64,000 nucleotides of DNA from Acephala macrosclerotiorum (Eukaryota > Ascomycota > Leotiomycetes > Helotiales > Mollisiaceae). Shown in pieces: positions 24,815 through 36,905 of the stretch. Location: the NCBI GenBank assembly GCA_014904845.1, contig MU119238.1:1-64000 (forward strand). Direction: 5' to 3'. The notes beneath the pieces are model-generated. The model saw nothing but the letters and a program-made list of their open reading frames with translations, did not search any database and had not been told where the DNA came from. The position numbers and the translations under genes are program-made. Position 1 is the first letter of the stretch. Each line of letters begins with the position of its first letter.

Positions 24815-25545
24815 AAGCACATGCATTTGGGACTAGATGTAAGGGATGGAGGAATTGGACTCCCAATGCTCCTTGCGAGAACCAGACGATCTTCTGCTGG
24901 TAAAGTAACAAAGCCTGTTCAGGACTTGCGCCTGTTTACAAGTTTGATACTGCTGATTTCCAAACTTCATAGCAAGCAGTATGCTCCAGTCCTGATGGAA
25001 GCGAGAGAGGCGAGATAAAAAGAAATGACCCGGAAGGATGTTCTTCTCAATATCTCCGCCATTGTCTATAATACACCGAGAACAAATCGAGATTATAAGT
25101 ACTTAAACAGTTTTATAGGCTGCAAAGAAAGTCAGAAGTTGTTCAACCCCTTTACCCCTTTCTGCGACATTGCACGTGACTCGGACGATGAAAAACACTT
25201 TTATATTCTAGATAGACGGTCATCTTCGACAAAATTTGAATAGTATGTTCTAGCGGGCTCTTTGCCGCATGACGAAGGGTAAGGCTGCGGTTGCCAACTG
25301 CACTCAAGCGCACTAGCGCCTCGAGCAGAACTTAAAAGACCCTTTGCGTTCCCTCTTCCTCCATCTTCCTTACAACTCAAACTGAATCCGATTTGCAACG
25401 TTTCTTCCACCTCAACTCCCAACCTTCAACCTTCAATCTTGAACGCAAGCAAGGACTGCCACACCTCGAAGGCCCACATCGTCGAGAACAATAGCGGAGT
25501 CGTCGAAGCACCACATACAACAACAAGCGCAACACGCAATCCAAA
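24815..25545. other. Intergenic; leader of the SAP-domain gene at its right side
   Basis: No gene supported. From about 25330 the sequence becomes CT- and CAAC-rich with TTCCTCC tracts, typical of a fungal 5' untranslated leader running into the start at 25546. Confidence 0.4.
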
Positions 25546-25947
25546 ATGTCGAATACCAACGCCAACACTAACACTTTCGATCTCACTATCCGGGACTACA
25601 ATGCTTTAACGTTTAAGGATCTCCGAATCGCTTGTCGCGATTATCAACCCAAGAAGCTCGGTAGCGACGGCAACAAAAAGGACTTGATCCTTCGACTTTG
25701 CGCCGCCGATGCCGCTCGAGGCAACGCTCGCCTTCAAGAGCTCCTGGACCAACGTGCCGCTAAGACAGTTGCGCAAGCCGCGACGGGGGCGGAGGCAGAA
25801 GAGGAGGGCCATGGACCGCTCTTTGTTGAGAAAAATGCCGAGCTGGCGGAGGAGATCCAGAAGCTTAGGGACTTCTTGGAGGGGGTGGAGGAGGTGAAGA
25901 GTGCTTGCAACGCCAATCCGGTAGGTTTCTTTGATCTTGACTTTTGA
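25546..25947 (+). CDS. Small SAP-motif protein
   Basis: A 133-aa open frame. Residues about 18-52 read NALTFKDLRIACRDYQ...GNKKDLILRLCAAD, which fits the helix-turn-helix SAP motif (a DNA/RNA-binding module of about 35 aa: L..eL...G....G.K..Li.RL). A charged, predicted coiled-coil stretch follows (ELAEEIQKLRDFLEGVEEV). The end is uncertain: GTAGGT at 25921 could be a splice donor, in which case the last ten residues would be replaced by a downstream exon I cannot place. The start follows a long leader and has AAAATGTC context. Function unknown; nuclear nucleic-acid binding is inferred from the SAP motif alone. Confidence 0.6.
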   Translation: MSNTNANTNTFDLTIRDYNALTFKDLRIACRDYQPKKLGSDGNKKDLILRLCAADAARGNARLQELLDQRAAKTVAQAATGAEAEEEGHGPLFVEKNAELAEEIQKLRDFLEGVEEVKSACNANPVGFFDLDF

Positions 25948-26340
25948 GAAGCAGAGTTGCTGAGTATGGAATAGAAGCTAAGACTTATGTAGAAGCTCAC
26001 GGTGGCATGAGGGGCGGGGAGACTAGTACATCTGGATATATTTCTGCATCGTAACTTTTGGAAAGTAGAGTTCTTGGACCTAGGATACACAATGGGAAGA
26101 TGACATGAAGGGTCTGATATCAGGGCATGGGATGGACTGAAAACATCGGACCAAGGGAAATCTCCCGTAGTACAAAAATCAAACAAAATCAATGCATGAT
26201 TTTGAATACGCCTCATATTTATCAATCTCTGAATCCCCGATTCCGTTCCAGCTTTGGTATAAGCTTCAATCGTATCCTGGACAATCGTTCCCTTCCTCAT
26301 CCACTTTGTGCAATCATTATCCTCCAGTACACAACCATAC
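25948..26340. other. Intergenic, convergent 3' ends
   Basis: 393 bp between the SAP gene (+) and the transporter (-). Nothing recognised beyond likely 3' untranslated sequence. Confidence 0.35.
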
Positions 26341-28137
26341 TTACGTAACAGTCTTGTCCTCTTCAGCATGAGGAGCAGGAACAGCCTCCACATCCCCCAC
26401 CTTCTTCTCATCATGGCTCACCTCTGGAACCGCCAACCCCAACCCCTTATGAATATCATCCGGCAGGGTCCCCAACGCCCTCTCCCCAAACAGCAGATCA
26501 ATATCCTCAAGCGTCATTTGTTTCGTTTCCTTGAAGAAGAAATACACTACTGGAAGAGTGACGACCAGATCCCAAGCAACGAAGAGGAAGTAGAATTTCC
26601 AGGTAAGTTGCTTTAAGGCGGTGGGAGAGACTTGGGCCCAGAAGGTGGAGACGAGCCAGTTTCCTATTCCGGTGGCGAAGGCGTTGCCGCGGGCGCGGAT
26701 TTGCATGGGCATTACTTCGGACATGTAGACCCAGGAGATTGGTCCCCAGGATACTGTTTGAAGGATTAGAAATGGCCTCAAACCAGCAAGCGAGTGGGAA
26801 GGGAGGAGGGGCTTACGAGAGAAGATGACGGTGACGCAGAACAGGAATACGACACCAGCGTATGAAAGACCGTGTTGTGGTGAATCGGCATCGATTTGGG
26901 AATTGATGGCTGCTTCGCAGACCAAGGCGATCATGATTCCGATGGTGCCCCAGATTAGAGGCTTGCGCCGTCCAACTCTATCAATCATGAAGACGATGAA
27001 GATCAGATCTGTTTATCAAGTCAATGAAGTACAAACCAAGCGACCCTGGCAGACTTACTGGCAAGTGGACCAACGCAGTTGTAGATTCCAGCGACGAGAA
27101 GATTTCTGTTGCCGACGATACCCAATGCTTTGTACATGCTTGTTTGGTAGTATCCGATGACATCTTCAGGCTGTTAGACATATGTTACATAACGATGGCG
27201 CCTCGGACTTACTAATTCCAGTAAATTGCGTAAACACCTGAACAGCAACGCCGTGCATCAACCGAGTCCTCCATTGAGGAACCGTAAACATGATGCCCCA
27301 GCCCGGAACAGTGATAGCCTTCTCAGCAGCGATCGTAGTCTTGATCTCGTGGAATTCAGCATCGATGAGATCTTGATTACGGCCATTGAAATGGAGCTTC
27401 TTGAGAACAACCATCGCCTCATCTTCTCTGTCTGTCTCCATCAAATGTCGAGGCGATTCGGGGAAGAACATGATTCCGAGGGCGAGGATCGAGCAAGGTA
27501 GGACTTGAAATGCGAGAGGGAGACGCCATTGGATGCTGCTTGAAGCAGACGCTGTTCCTGAGCCGTAGCCGACCCATGTGGAGCTGAACTATTATTAGTG
27601 GTCTGTCTGAGAAAGGACAATGAATGACTTACACGATGAAACCAACACCGATCATTTGCTGCGAAAGTCCGACAATAAGTCCTCTAATCTTGGGATCCGC
27701 ACATTCAGAGTTGTAGACTGGCACAGCCATTGAGAGCAAACCGACAGCCCATCCAGTGAAGATACGGCCAACAAGAATCATAGCAAGGTTTCGAGCGGTG
27801 CACTGGAGAATGGCTCCAACGAGACAGATGAGGGCGCCTATGAGAATAGTAATCTTCCTTCCGTAACGATCCATAGTGAGACCCCCCTGGAGAGCACCAA
27901 ACACAGCTCCTCCATTGAAAGTCGAGTTGATTGCCCCAATAATTGCAGAGTCGGAGGTCGTGTGGAAGAAGTTCAGGAAGTTCTTTGATGCAATGACATC
28001 TGTCATCACACCAGCATCGTAGCCAAACAGGAATGATCTGAAGCTTCATGTTAGCAAAGAACGAACAGATTGATAGAAAGGAATACTGACCCTGTGCTAG
28101 CGAAAACCGCCAACGAGATATTGAATAACTTCCCCAT
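26341..28137 (-). CDS. MFS sugar-porter family transporter
   Basis: Six exons: 28137-28091, 28037-27633, 27583-27213, 27163-27059, 27008-26817 and 26753-26341 (510 aa). The five introns are 49-63 bp and phase holds throughout. Sugar-porter signatures are present: FLFGYDAGVMTD in helix 1, GLTMDRYGRK (the G-x-x-x-D-R/K-x-G-R-R/K loop between helices 2 and 3), MAVPVYNSECADPKIRG at helices 4-5 (classic PxYxxExxxxxxRG), PESPRHLMETDREDEA, TQFTGINVIGYYQ in helix 7, DRVGRRKPLIWG, and WVYMSEVMPMQIRARG in helix 10. Twelve helices are expected. Substrate preference (hexose, pentose or quinate) cannot be told. The C-terminal cytosolic tail is rich in Glu and Asp. Confidence 0.93.
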
Positions 28138-29506
28138 GATGTTGTTCAGCTCTGATTCTAGCTACCAAAATCCAAAAGGTTGGAAGAAAAGCGCAGCCCA
28201 AAAGCTTGGGGAACCATTTTACCCGGCTTTATATATCAACAGCTTGAATTCATCCAGAAATCTAGAACGTGAGGAGCTCCAACATGCAAGTGCTGGGATT
28301 CTCAATGCTAGACCCATTTTGACCCCAGCCCCAGATATTCGGACCGGGTATGAGTAACAGCTGATCTTTGCCGGAAACAACTTGGTCATATTCTTTCCCC
28401 GCTTTGGAGAATCTTGAATTTTCCGTGGATGAGATAGCGATGTACTTCGCTGTATAGAGATAATTTTCCGGTGGGTTGCTGGATGGTTTGAAGGGATTAC
28501 TAGCCAGCAACCGTAAACACGTGACAAGGAAGAAGAGAGAGAGCTGTTGGACGACTTTCTTCTCCAGTGATACATCATAAGATGAAAAAATATCTTCAGA
28601 AATCCTCGTTCTAGTCAGTTTTGAGGCGGGTGATGGCTTCGATGACATGTGGCCTGACTTCTCTTCAGCTCGAAGTCTCGAGGAAAATGACTTCTCGATC
28701 CGATATCGTGTAACATGTTCAGGGTCCACCTCAACATTTAGGTCAAGCTTTTGAACCCGCTCGCTGACAGATTTCGCGCTCCAATGATAGAGCTGGTCGA
28801 ATAGCGATTCTCAAGGAAGCTGGGCCGTCGAAGCGGTTTGGGACGCGGTGAGCAAGGGCGGAAATGTATTGTTCGTCCCCTCATGTTGGCTACTGGCAGC
28901 CAGAACGTCTTGACGGGTTCGAGATATCTTCTTGGGTCAGATTTGAAGGTCACAGCTTCGAAAGTTTGGGAGAGTTCATGATCTGCATGCAAGTTATTGG
29001 GGGAAGAAGTCGGTCTGGGGAAGAAACATACCCCGAAGCTAGTCCCATTTTGGTTGTTCGGAGAAGCGTCCCGACAAACCGTCAAAAAAAAGTGGGAATG
29101 TCTCACTTCTTCACACTCTCCAGGATACAGAGGCACGTCGTTCACGCCGCATTGCACGAACATCATAGGCTAAAAGCTTGCTTGTCGAGATCCATATTTC
29201 CATTCGTATGCTATCTAATACACAAGACTCCACAAATTACTATACAACACCGAATCCCAACCCTGATCAGAAGCATAGAAGAAACCCAAAGTACAGCAGA
29301 AAGAGAGGCATTATCATCAATCATCATCCCTCAGATCGGTACAGTGATTCCAAAATCTGGTTCTCACCTCCAAAACGCTTCAATAATGCTATCTCTGCTA
29401 TGTTGCTTCTTCTTTATGCAATCGAATCAGACAGACTTTTGTACGACTCCGACAATGATTGTACCGAATGCTTATTTGCGCCTGGAAATGCAGAAGAGCG
29501 GATTCT
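28138..29506. other. Long intergenic region with no supported gene
   Basis: About 1.4 kb between two minus-strand genes. Several medium open frames exist on both strands (for example 28738-29166 and 28262-28729 on minus). None shows a domain I recognise, and they overlap each other in different frames. A decayed gene is possible but unproven. Confidence 0.35.
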
Positions 29507-31485
29507 TCAAACAGCTGGCCAGCGATTTCGAAGTCCCTCTGCCCAGCGACCATAGAGCACATCTGCAAGCTGCTTGGTGTGTTCCATACCGGTAATCGCC
29601 TGGCCTGGCAGGTTAGCAAGCTTTTCCCTGTATTCGCCGTCTGGAGCCATGCTTGTTTGTCGGCGGCGATGCGATTTCAAGTGAGGATTATTCTGGGCCA
29701 GGACCAATTTTGTAGGCGACTTCTGTGGTGATGGCTGGGGAGTTCCGTCTCTGGACACGGACTTGGTTGGCGAAAGCAGAGAAGCGAGCTTCGAATCGCC
29801 CTGAACCTTCTCAAGCATGGCCTTGAGAAGTTGGTATTCTCCATCAGGATCGATAGCATCTAGCGCACTCCACGCATCCGCAAGACGTGATAGCGCCTCT
29901 CTCTTGGCCTGATTGCCTGTCTGTGCATGTATTTCTTGGAAGGCGGGGTCGACAACTTTGTTGAATACACGTCTACCGAGAACTGATTCCTTCGACACGG
30001 TCTCGCTCATCGGTGGTCTGTTCTCATCACGAGCAATCGAAGCATTCGAAACATCCGAGTCGACCTGGGCCAAGGTCGAGTTGTCGGACACCCGTCGGAA
30101 AAGGCGAACGGTAGAACCAGTGTTCCCGAAGTTCATGTCTGGCTGAAGCGGTTTCTTCTGGCTGCTCGGCTGGCGAGTCTTGGTAGGTGAGGCAAGCTGC
30201 ATGATGGACGGCTGTTTTCGAACTGTGCTTTTCTTAACAGTCAAAGGAGGTGGTGATGAGTAGTCGAGCGGTGAGTCCTTCAGATCAAGTCGCTTCATTG
30301 CTTCCTCCGGACCAGCAGATACACTTTGGCCATTCGCATGAATAACTGATAACTTTCGTCTCTTGGTGGTGCCCTTACGTGGTGCCACGGTCGCTGCCTT
30401 TACAGTGTCGAAGACCCACTCTTCTGGTTCAACCTTGGGTGATAGAGTGTTACTGATTATGTTAGCAGAGCCGGTTGAGAGTTTCAGTGCCCACTTACAG
30501 AGTCTCTTCATAGAACCGCGGATGCGAAGGTCGAGTTCGCCCTCCTTCCCATTCTTGCTTTCTCTCAATCAACTCTTGCAGAGCCTCCACCTTGCCTGCG
30601 GACCGAATGAATCTATGCTTCAGAAGTTCCTTCGCCGATGCACGCCTATCACTGTCCTTCACCAAACATTGTGCGACGAAGTCTTTGAAGTCTTTACTGA
30701 ATTTGGAGCCTTCCAATCTCGGAGCTGGCTGCTTTGGAATGTGGAATAGGACCTTCATGGGATGGATGGATGCGTTTGGTGGTTCGCCATTGGCAAGCTC
30801 CATTGCTGTGATGCCCAGGGACCAAATATCCGCCTTGTAATCGTACCCTTCCTGTTGTATGACCTCCGGTGCCATCCAGAAAGGGGTGCCGACGAATGTA
30901 TTCCGTTGCGACTTGATGTTAGTGAGTTGCGCTGCAACTCCGAAATCTGCCAGCTTGACCTTGCCAGTACTGGAGAGCAAGACGTTCGCTGCCTTGACAT
31001 CTCTATGTATTTTTCCTTCTTGATGCAGGTATTCGAGACCGAGGAGGAGTTCGCGGCAGATGACTGCAATATGTGCTTCGCTGAAGTTTCCTGGTTTTAA
31101 CTGAGCTTGTTAGTGTAGGCCTCGAGAAGGATAGAATCGCATGTACCAAATCCAGACATGAACCACCACCTAGATATTCCATAACAATCCATAGCTTGTG
31201 TCCTCGAAGGAAGCTTGCTTTATATTGAGTGACAAAAGGACTTGCACATGTGCTCAGCACTGCTATCTCCTGCTGGATCTCTAGGATATCGTCCTCGCTG
31301 GACTCTAGGTCAATCTGCGACGAATTAGCAAGATCCAAGGTCAATTGGCGCCCAAAGCTTACATGTTTGATTGCAACAACCTCTCCCGTACTTCTATCAA
31401 TGGCTTTGTAAACGGTTCCGAAGCTGCCACTGCCCAATTCCTCTAGCACCGAATATTGGTTTGCCATCGCCCCCTCTGTAGTCAT
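29507..31485 (-). CDS. Ste20/germinal-centre family Ser/Thr kinase, Sid1/SepL-like
   Basis: Four exons: 31485-31363, 31314-31147, 31100-30499 and 30452-29507 (612 aa). The kinase domain spans about residues 11-265: Gly loop GSGSFG (18-23), ATP Lys40, HRDVKAAN (129-136), DFG (149-151), and the GCK signature [10 protein letters not shown] (167-176). After the kinase comes FYEETL joined to [18 protein letters not shown], then a long disordered Ser/Pro/Lys-rich tail and a conserved-looking helical end ([32 protein letters not shown]). GCK-type kinases include Sid1/SepL (septation initiation network) and Kic1/Nak1 (RAM/MOR polarity network). The post-kinase segment suggests Sid1/SepL to me, but I would not exclude the other branch. 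Intron 1 is 48 nt and stop-free, so it can be mistaken for coding sequence. Divergent from CYK3. Confidence 0.88.
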
Positions 31486-32317
31486 TGTTGCTTGTATTGC
31501 AAAGCAAGAACGAAGTAGTCTTGATGTGCGATGAGCAATATTGACAAGAAGGAGCAATTGGACAAATGTGCAAAAGGTCTTGGGAGTTCGAAGTTGGGGT
31601 TGGAGGGAGTGTTGGGTTTGTATCAAGCCGGTTGTCAAGTAAACAAAGGGAGCTGGCCTGAGCTTTCGGTGGTGCGTATGTGGAATTAAACTTCGGAAAA
31701 GCAAACCGAACTTGATAAAAAGAATGAGGAGTAGAAATGTGTTTGCTTCAATTCTGAAAGGGTATTGATTTTGTCGTACTCTGTGAATACCATGCTCCAC
31801 TCTGTTGTAGAAAGTCTGGAGGATAGATAGTGACCGAAACCCCTGGCCTTGCAGAAGACCTCCTGCACCTTCGAATTCACAGGTTCTGGGGTGCTGAGCA
31901 CAGACCAGCCACAAAAAGGAGCTTGTCTATTTTTGGACTAGTGCAGACTAGCCTCACCCACCAAGAAAATTCGTTGCCATCACAGCAACTGCCTGTTCTG
32001 CCACTCTTCTTCACCGCCCAAGATACAAAAGCTCAACCAGTCGGAAGCACGACCGAAAGACACTACGGGGCGGCCGAATGATCTTCCTTCTAGCCTTTGT
32101 TGATATTCAGATATCGTGGATCAAGGTGAGTTCGAGAGCACATTGAGAGCAATCTCTACTCGAACATCACTTATCCATATTATCAACCAATTTGAAGGGG
32201 AAGAGTTCAATATTTCTACACTGCGCCCAAAAAAAACGCGACGAGTCGATGTTCTCTAGTGGGAACGATCTTAGAGGGGTCAATTGAGCGCACGCATGCC
32301 AAACAACCTCTCCGACG
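31486..32317. promoter_or_regulatory. Divergent promoter region, GCK kinase / CYK3
   Basis: 832 bp separate the two start codons. Open frames inside it on the minus strand are in-frame leader of the kinase without family sequence. No specific binding site is claimed. Confidence 0.45.
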
Positions 32318-35300
32318 ATGAAGGAACCACCGTGTCTACCTACGAGATTCCCTTGCTGGGTGAGAGCGACCTATAGCTGGGGAGGTGAGGTATGTATTTC
32401 TCAACAGTAACCGCAGATGGAGAAGTTGACCGGCTCACAGGGCAAACGCGATCTGGGGTTTGTTGAAGGAGAATTAATAGAATGTCTGAATGCTGGAGAT
32501 GGATCTTGGTGGATGGGACGATTATACAGGGACAAACGAGTCAAGGGCCTATTTCCGTCGAATTTTGTCGAAGTCCTAGATGACAATTTCCGACCTGCGA
32601 GTAGAGTGTGCAGTCCTATGCCACAACGATCACCGAGTACAAGTCCGTTCAACAATCCACAAGCCCCGATTTCCAAGCCGAAACCCTTCCGAAAACCTTT
32701 TCAAGCATATGCCGCACCGGACGCAGGTCTCGAAAAGCGCACACAACTACAAAAACAAGAGAGCTTATCCAGGTCTCAAGGGCCTCAACCCGCCCCTCGA
32801 GGTGGTTACCGCTTACCACGAGAGGAGTCGCCTTTCTACGATCAATTGGTTCGAGCTGATTCAGATTCTGGTGGTGGATTACAACATAGCAGATATGGTC
32901 CGCGCGCCCACTCCCCAGTGCCTCCAATGCACAATAGCTATAGTGGTCCCCGAGCTCCTTCACCCGCTCCTCCGATACATAATGGGTACGGCGGCTCTCG
33001 AGCTCCTTCACCTGCCCCTTCAATGCACAATGGATACGGCTCCCGAGTACCTTCACCAGCTCCACCTATGCATCACGGTTACGGCTCTCGCGCTCCTTCT
33101 CCAGCTCCGCCAGTCCATTATGGCTACGGCACGCGAGTCCCTTCTCCATCTATACCTTCTCACCAGTACCATCATTACTCGAGAGCCCCATCTCCAAATC
33201 CACAGTTCGATGTTGGTTCCTCGCCTCCCCCTCCCCCCCCACCCCATCGAACTGCATACACACCACGCATAGGTGGCAATAATTCCTTTAGTCAACATTA
33301 TCAAACTCCTCGAGCAGCTTCTCCTTGTCCGCCTTCCCCTGCAGGTGGCCTGACTCCTTCACCACTCAGAGACGCCATGGACGATGTCATGTCATCATTA
33401 GCAGGTATGGGCATGTCCAGAGACCAGAAGTCACCTTCTCCTCCGCTAGATCCTTGGTCGCCTGAGGCCTTTGATCAAACATACATCAAAGCCAAGCGGA
33501 AACGCCCCGCTCTACGTCCAAACACAGCTATAGGAGTTGAGCACGATGCCTATGATGAGGATGATGACGACGTGCCATACATGGGTAGCTCGAATTCACG
33601 TTTTGGTGATCAACCCCCACAATTGAGTAACTATGTGAAGAGAATGGAGCATAGACTGAACATGATGCACAATGGCATCCCAATCCCCGTGCCTACAGAC
33701 GATGACGATATCCGACCAGCTGTACCACCCAAACTCGGTGCCTACGATCAACCAAAATCCTCAATGGGTGGCTCTGCGGCTGCGGACCCTAAGTTACGAC
33801 ATCGAAAGTCTACTTTTGATGTTGGACGCTCAATGCTTGGTCGCACGTTCACCACCAAGACCAATTCTACATCGGCATCCTCTGGCAACAAGAGTACTAC
33901 AACCAATGGTAGCACAAGCACAACTGGAACAGACCGAAGTCTTATGAGTGGTGCATCTGCGAGTGGTATGTCGTATACTAGCGCGGGAAGTCTGGCAAGG
34001 AAGAAGGAAGCATTGAACGGTAGACCTCAGAGTGCCTTCAATTCAAGAAGAGATCTTTTTGAAGCAAACGGAAGCCAAGCCGATTTTGGTTCAAGTGTTG
34101 CCGGAATTTCCTATCACAGCAGCCATGCGTCTACTAATTCAAGGACTCAATCGCAAGCAGGTTTTCATGACGATTCAGGTAATATGCTTGGTGGCCTCGT
34201 AACTCCGAAGCCCAAGAAGAGCGGATTCTTCAAGAAGATTATCGAGACGGCCAAAACAGGAGCTGCGAGTGCTAGGAGTACAATCGCTTCAGGAGAATCG
34301 CTAAGACCAACCTCGAGAATGCAGAATGGAGTCGCGCCGATCGGAAGTGGCTTTGGTAACGCCCCAAGCAATGCTGCGAACGATATGGGTCTCGGTGGCG
34401 GAAATGATTGGGTTCAGGTTCGTCGAGATGTCAATCGATCAAACTCACTCAGTCGTATCGAGCTGGTGGAGAGAAAGGAGAGATGTATGATGATGGATTA
34501 TCCTGCAATCAGCCCGGTCGAAGAGCTCTACAAAATCTGTGATGGCGACGAAGGAGCGAACGGTCGTCCTGTGGCTGAGCCTACCAACTTTCAAGCTGTT
34601 AATCTTGGTCTGGTGGATAAGAACGCAAGATTCATCAACAGTCTTCCTCCTATGACAAATCCTGTCAGTCTGGCTACCGGGTTCGTCTGCAGACCTTACC
34701 GAAGCGATGTTCAGAGACTGCGGGCAATCTTCACATGGGTCAGCGAGAAGATCACTTGGGAAGCGGACTTTGAGGCGGAGATCGATCCGAAGCATGTTAT
34801 ACAGACCAAGCGAGGCTGCTCCGAAGAAGTCGCTATTCTCGTGCAAGAGATGTGCATTTCTGTTGGTGTTCATTGTGAGATCATTCGAGGTTATCTCAAG
34901 ACTCCCGGAGAGGTACCTGAGCTCACAATCATGCCTCGTCCGAATCACTTCTGGAATGCTGTAGTTGTGGACGGCGAATGGAGGATCATGGACTGCTCGC
35001 TCGCTTCTCCATCTCATCCACGCCGAGGATTGTATTCCAGCGCAAGCTCGCAACACGCGGAGAGTTGGTACTTCTTGGCCCGACCGGTCGAGATTTGCTG
35101 GACTCACATCCCAGAACGACATGAGCAACAGCACATATGCCCACCAATCGACCATGAAGTATTGTTGGCTTTGCCTTGTGCTTGTCCTCCATTCTTCAAG
35201 AACTATCTCGAGATCATAGACTACGATACCAGCCTTATTCGAATTGAGGACCTGGAGCTCGTTCAAATCAAGTTCACAGTCCCAGCCGATGTCGAATGTG

Positions 35301-36049
35301 CAGCCATGGTAGAGGCAAAGGCATTTGTAAGAGATACAGATGGCGACTTCTTTGAGAGCGGAGAGATGATCAAGAAGTCTGCTTTGTCTCAGGTGGAATG
35401 GGTTGGAGGACAGAAGAGATACACTGTGAAAGCATTGCTACCAGGTGACGAAGGTCAAGGAATCCTCAAGGTCTATGCTGGGAAGCGAGGTTTGATGCAG
35501 TCCACGAGAGACATCCCACATCCATTGGCCTTTGCGCTGCCCATCATCCACACAGGAGATAACCCACCCTACGATTTCGTCATTCGCTATCCGACACCGC
35601 ATGCGCAACGACATGATGTCTACGTTGCTCAACCTCAGTGCAAGCGACTAGCTTTCAACAACACCTTCGTCTTTGCGATCCGACAACATCCTTCCTCAAT
35701 AGCTTCGGCGTCTCCGAATCCTGGCGGAACCTCACCAGTGCCTTTCATTCGTCCAAGCTCGGCAATGTCACTAAATAGCTCGTCTGCTTCAGGCTCAAAC
35801 CCAAGCACTTCGGGTTCTGGGCATTCAAGGAAGCCTGCCAAGCTAGCAATCCAAGCTCCAGGCGGTAAAGTCCTACGATTGATGAGAAAGGATGAGAAAC
35901 ATCAAAGCACGAGTCAAGGTGTCGAGAAGGGAGATGGCGGTACCTGGGAGACTATCATCAAAGTCGGCGAGAGAGGAATTTGGAGAGGATTAGTTTTGGC
36001 GGATAGAAGTGCTAGATGGTGCGTTTTCTCGGAGTGGGAATGCGTCTAA
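32318..36049 (+). CDS. CYK3: Cyk3-like cytokinesis protein (SH3 + transglutaminase-like)
   Basis: Two exons, 32318-32389 and 32441-36049 (1226 aa). Exon 1 gives the conserved start, including FPCWVRATYSWGGE. After a GTATGT donor it joins to GKRDLGFVEGELIECLNAGDG, completing the N-terminal SH3 domain (about 12-70, ending GLFPSNFVEVL). A long disordered Pro/Ser-rich region follows with tandem repeats. The transglutaminase-like domain lies at about 765-890: TKRGCSEEVAILVQEM, HFWNAVVVDGEWRIMDCSLA. His and Asp of the triad are present, but the aligned nucleophile position looks like Ser, with a Cys one residue before it. Yeast Cyk3 acts at the division site, promoting primary septum formation with Hof1 and Inn1. 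A conserved C-terminal region (residues about 950-1226) ends in RWCVFSEWECV. Confidence 0.93.
32899..33204 (+). repeat. In-frame tandem repeats in CYK3 (RAPSPAPPMHNGYGS-type)
   Basis: About seven imperfect copies of a 15-17-residue unit built on R-[AV]-P-S-P-A-P-P-[MV]-H-[NHY]-G-Y-G. Unit edges and third codon positions vary, so the array is not recent. It lies in the disordered linker. Proline-rich units of this kind are typical ligands for SH3 domains. Confidence 0.85.
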
Positions 36050-36905
36050 TCGACGTATTATAATTATAAGAGCATTGAAGTCAAACATTGGACTTTCCAA
36101 TGATAAGTTACGGAATGGTGGCGGGATGGAGTTCAGAGATGTGTGCATTTGTCTGGCGTTATCATGATGAATTTGATATTTTGCGGGTTGGACCATGTTG
36201 GTGAGCATGGAGGTTGAAAGGTGTTGTACAGTAGATGGATGCATATGTGTAGGCGTTCTGTTCAAGTTTGGTTCGATCATGTAGGATTATGGAGATGGCG
36301 TACAGAGAGATGGGTACGATGTTGGTTCTTGGCCAATGAAGTCGGTGTTTAAGTTCAAATCAATTAAAAATTTAAATGTACTGTACCCCCCTTTCTACAT
36401 GAAGTAAAGATTAGGACTTCGAAGCGCTCTTACTCGTCAGCGCAGATCAAGTCATCCTAATAAGGAGACGCTGTTTGATTTCTGCCTGCAGATGTGGTCG
36501 TTTCGATCATGTGTCTCTGTCCTTCTTTGCCTTCAGATTGGTCGGATGGTAGGCATGTATCTATTACTCCTCGTCACTCAATCTAGAGATCATTCGGGTC
36601 TGCTTCAGGTATGCGCAATTACAGGTTATTGTTGAAGAATTCAGCTGTATTGCTCTGTCTCCTGGACCAGCATTCTCACTGTCCCCACCCTGGCCGGATA
36701 TTCTCGGCCACTTTCTAAGCAACGTCAATCGCTAGCCATACCACGAGGCTCGAGTTTGAGCAACCTGGTTCATGCTCTTCAATTGTCGTTTCACTGCTGG
36801 GAGATTGACAACCCCGTCGAGAACTTTCTCTCACACCAAAACACGAGAGATAAAGCAAAGAATGAATCACAACATTCACCATCATCAACAGCACTACGTC
36901 CCAAA
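36050..36905. other. Intergenic, CYK3 3' side to SDR pseudogene
   Basis: 856 bp with no supported gene; open frames here are short. The 3' end of the decayed SDR gene begins at 36906. Confidence 0.35.

Noticed and set aside
21925..28137. Nicotianamine synthase, SDR, SAP protein and MFS transporter as a biosynthetic cluster
   Set aside because: Mixed orientations, a dead SDR, and an MFS with sugar-porter motifs; no shared motif was found in their promoters.
28738..29166. 142-codon minus-strand frame
   Set aside because: Considered as a decayed oxidoreductase, but no cofactor or catalytic motif can be shown.
32890..33210. Repeat array as a CRISPR-like structure
   Set aside because: The repeats are in-frame protein repeats with no conserved spacers, in a eukaryotic gene.
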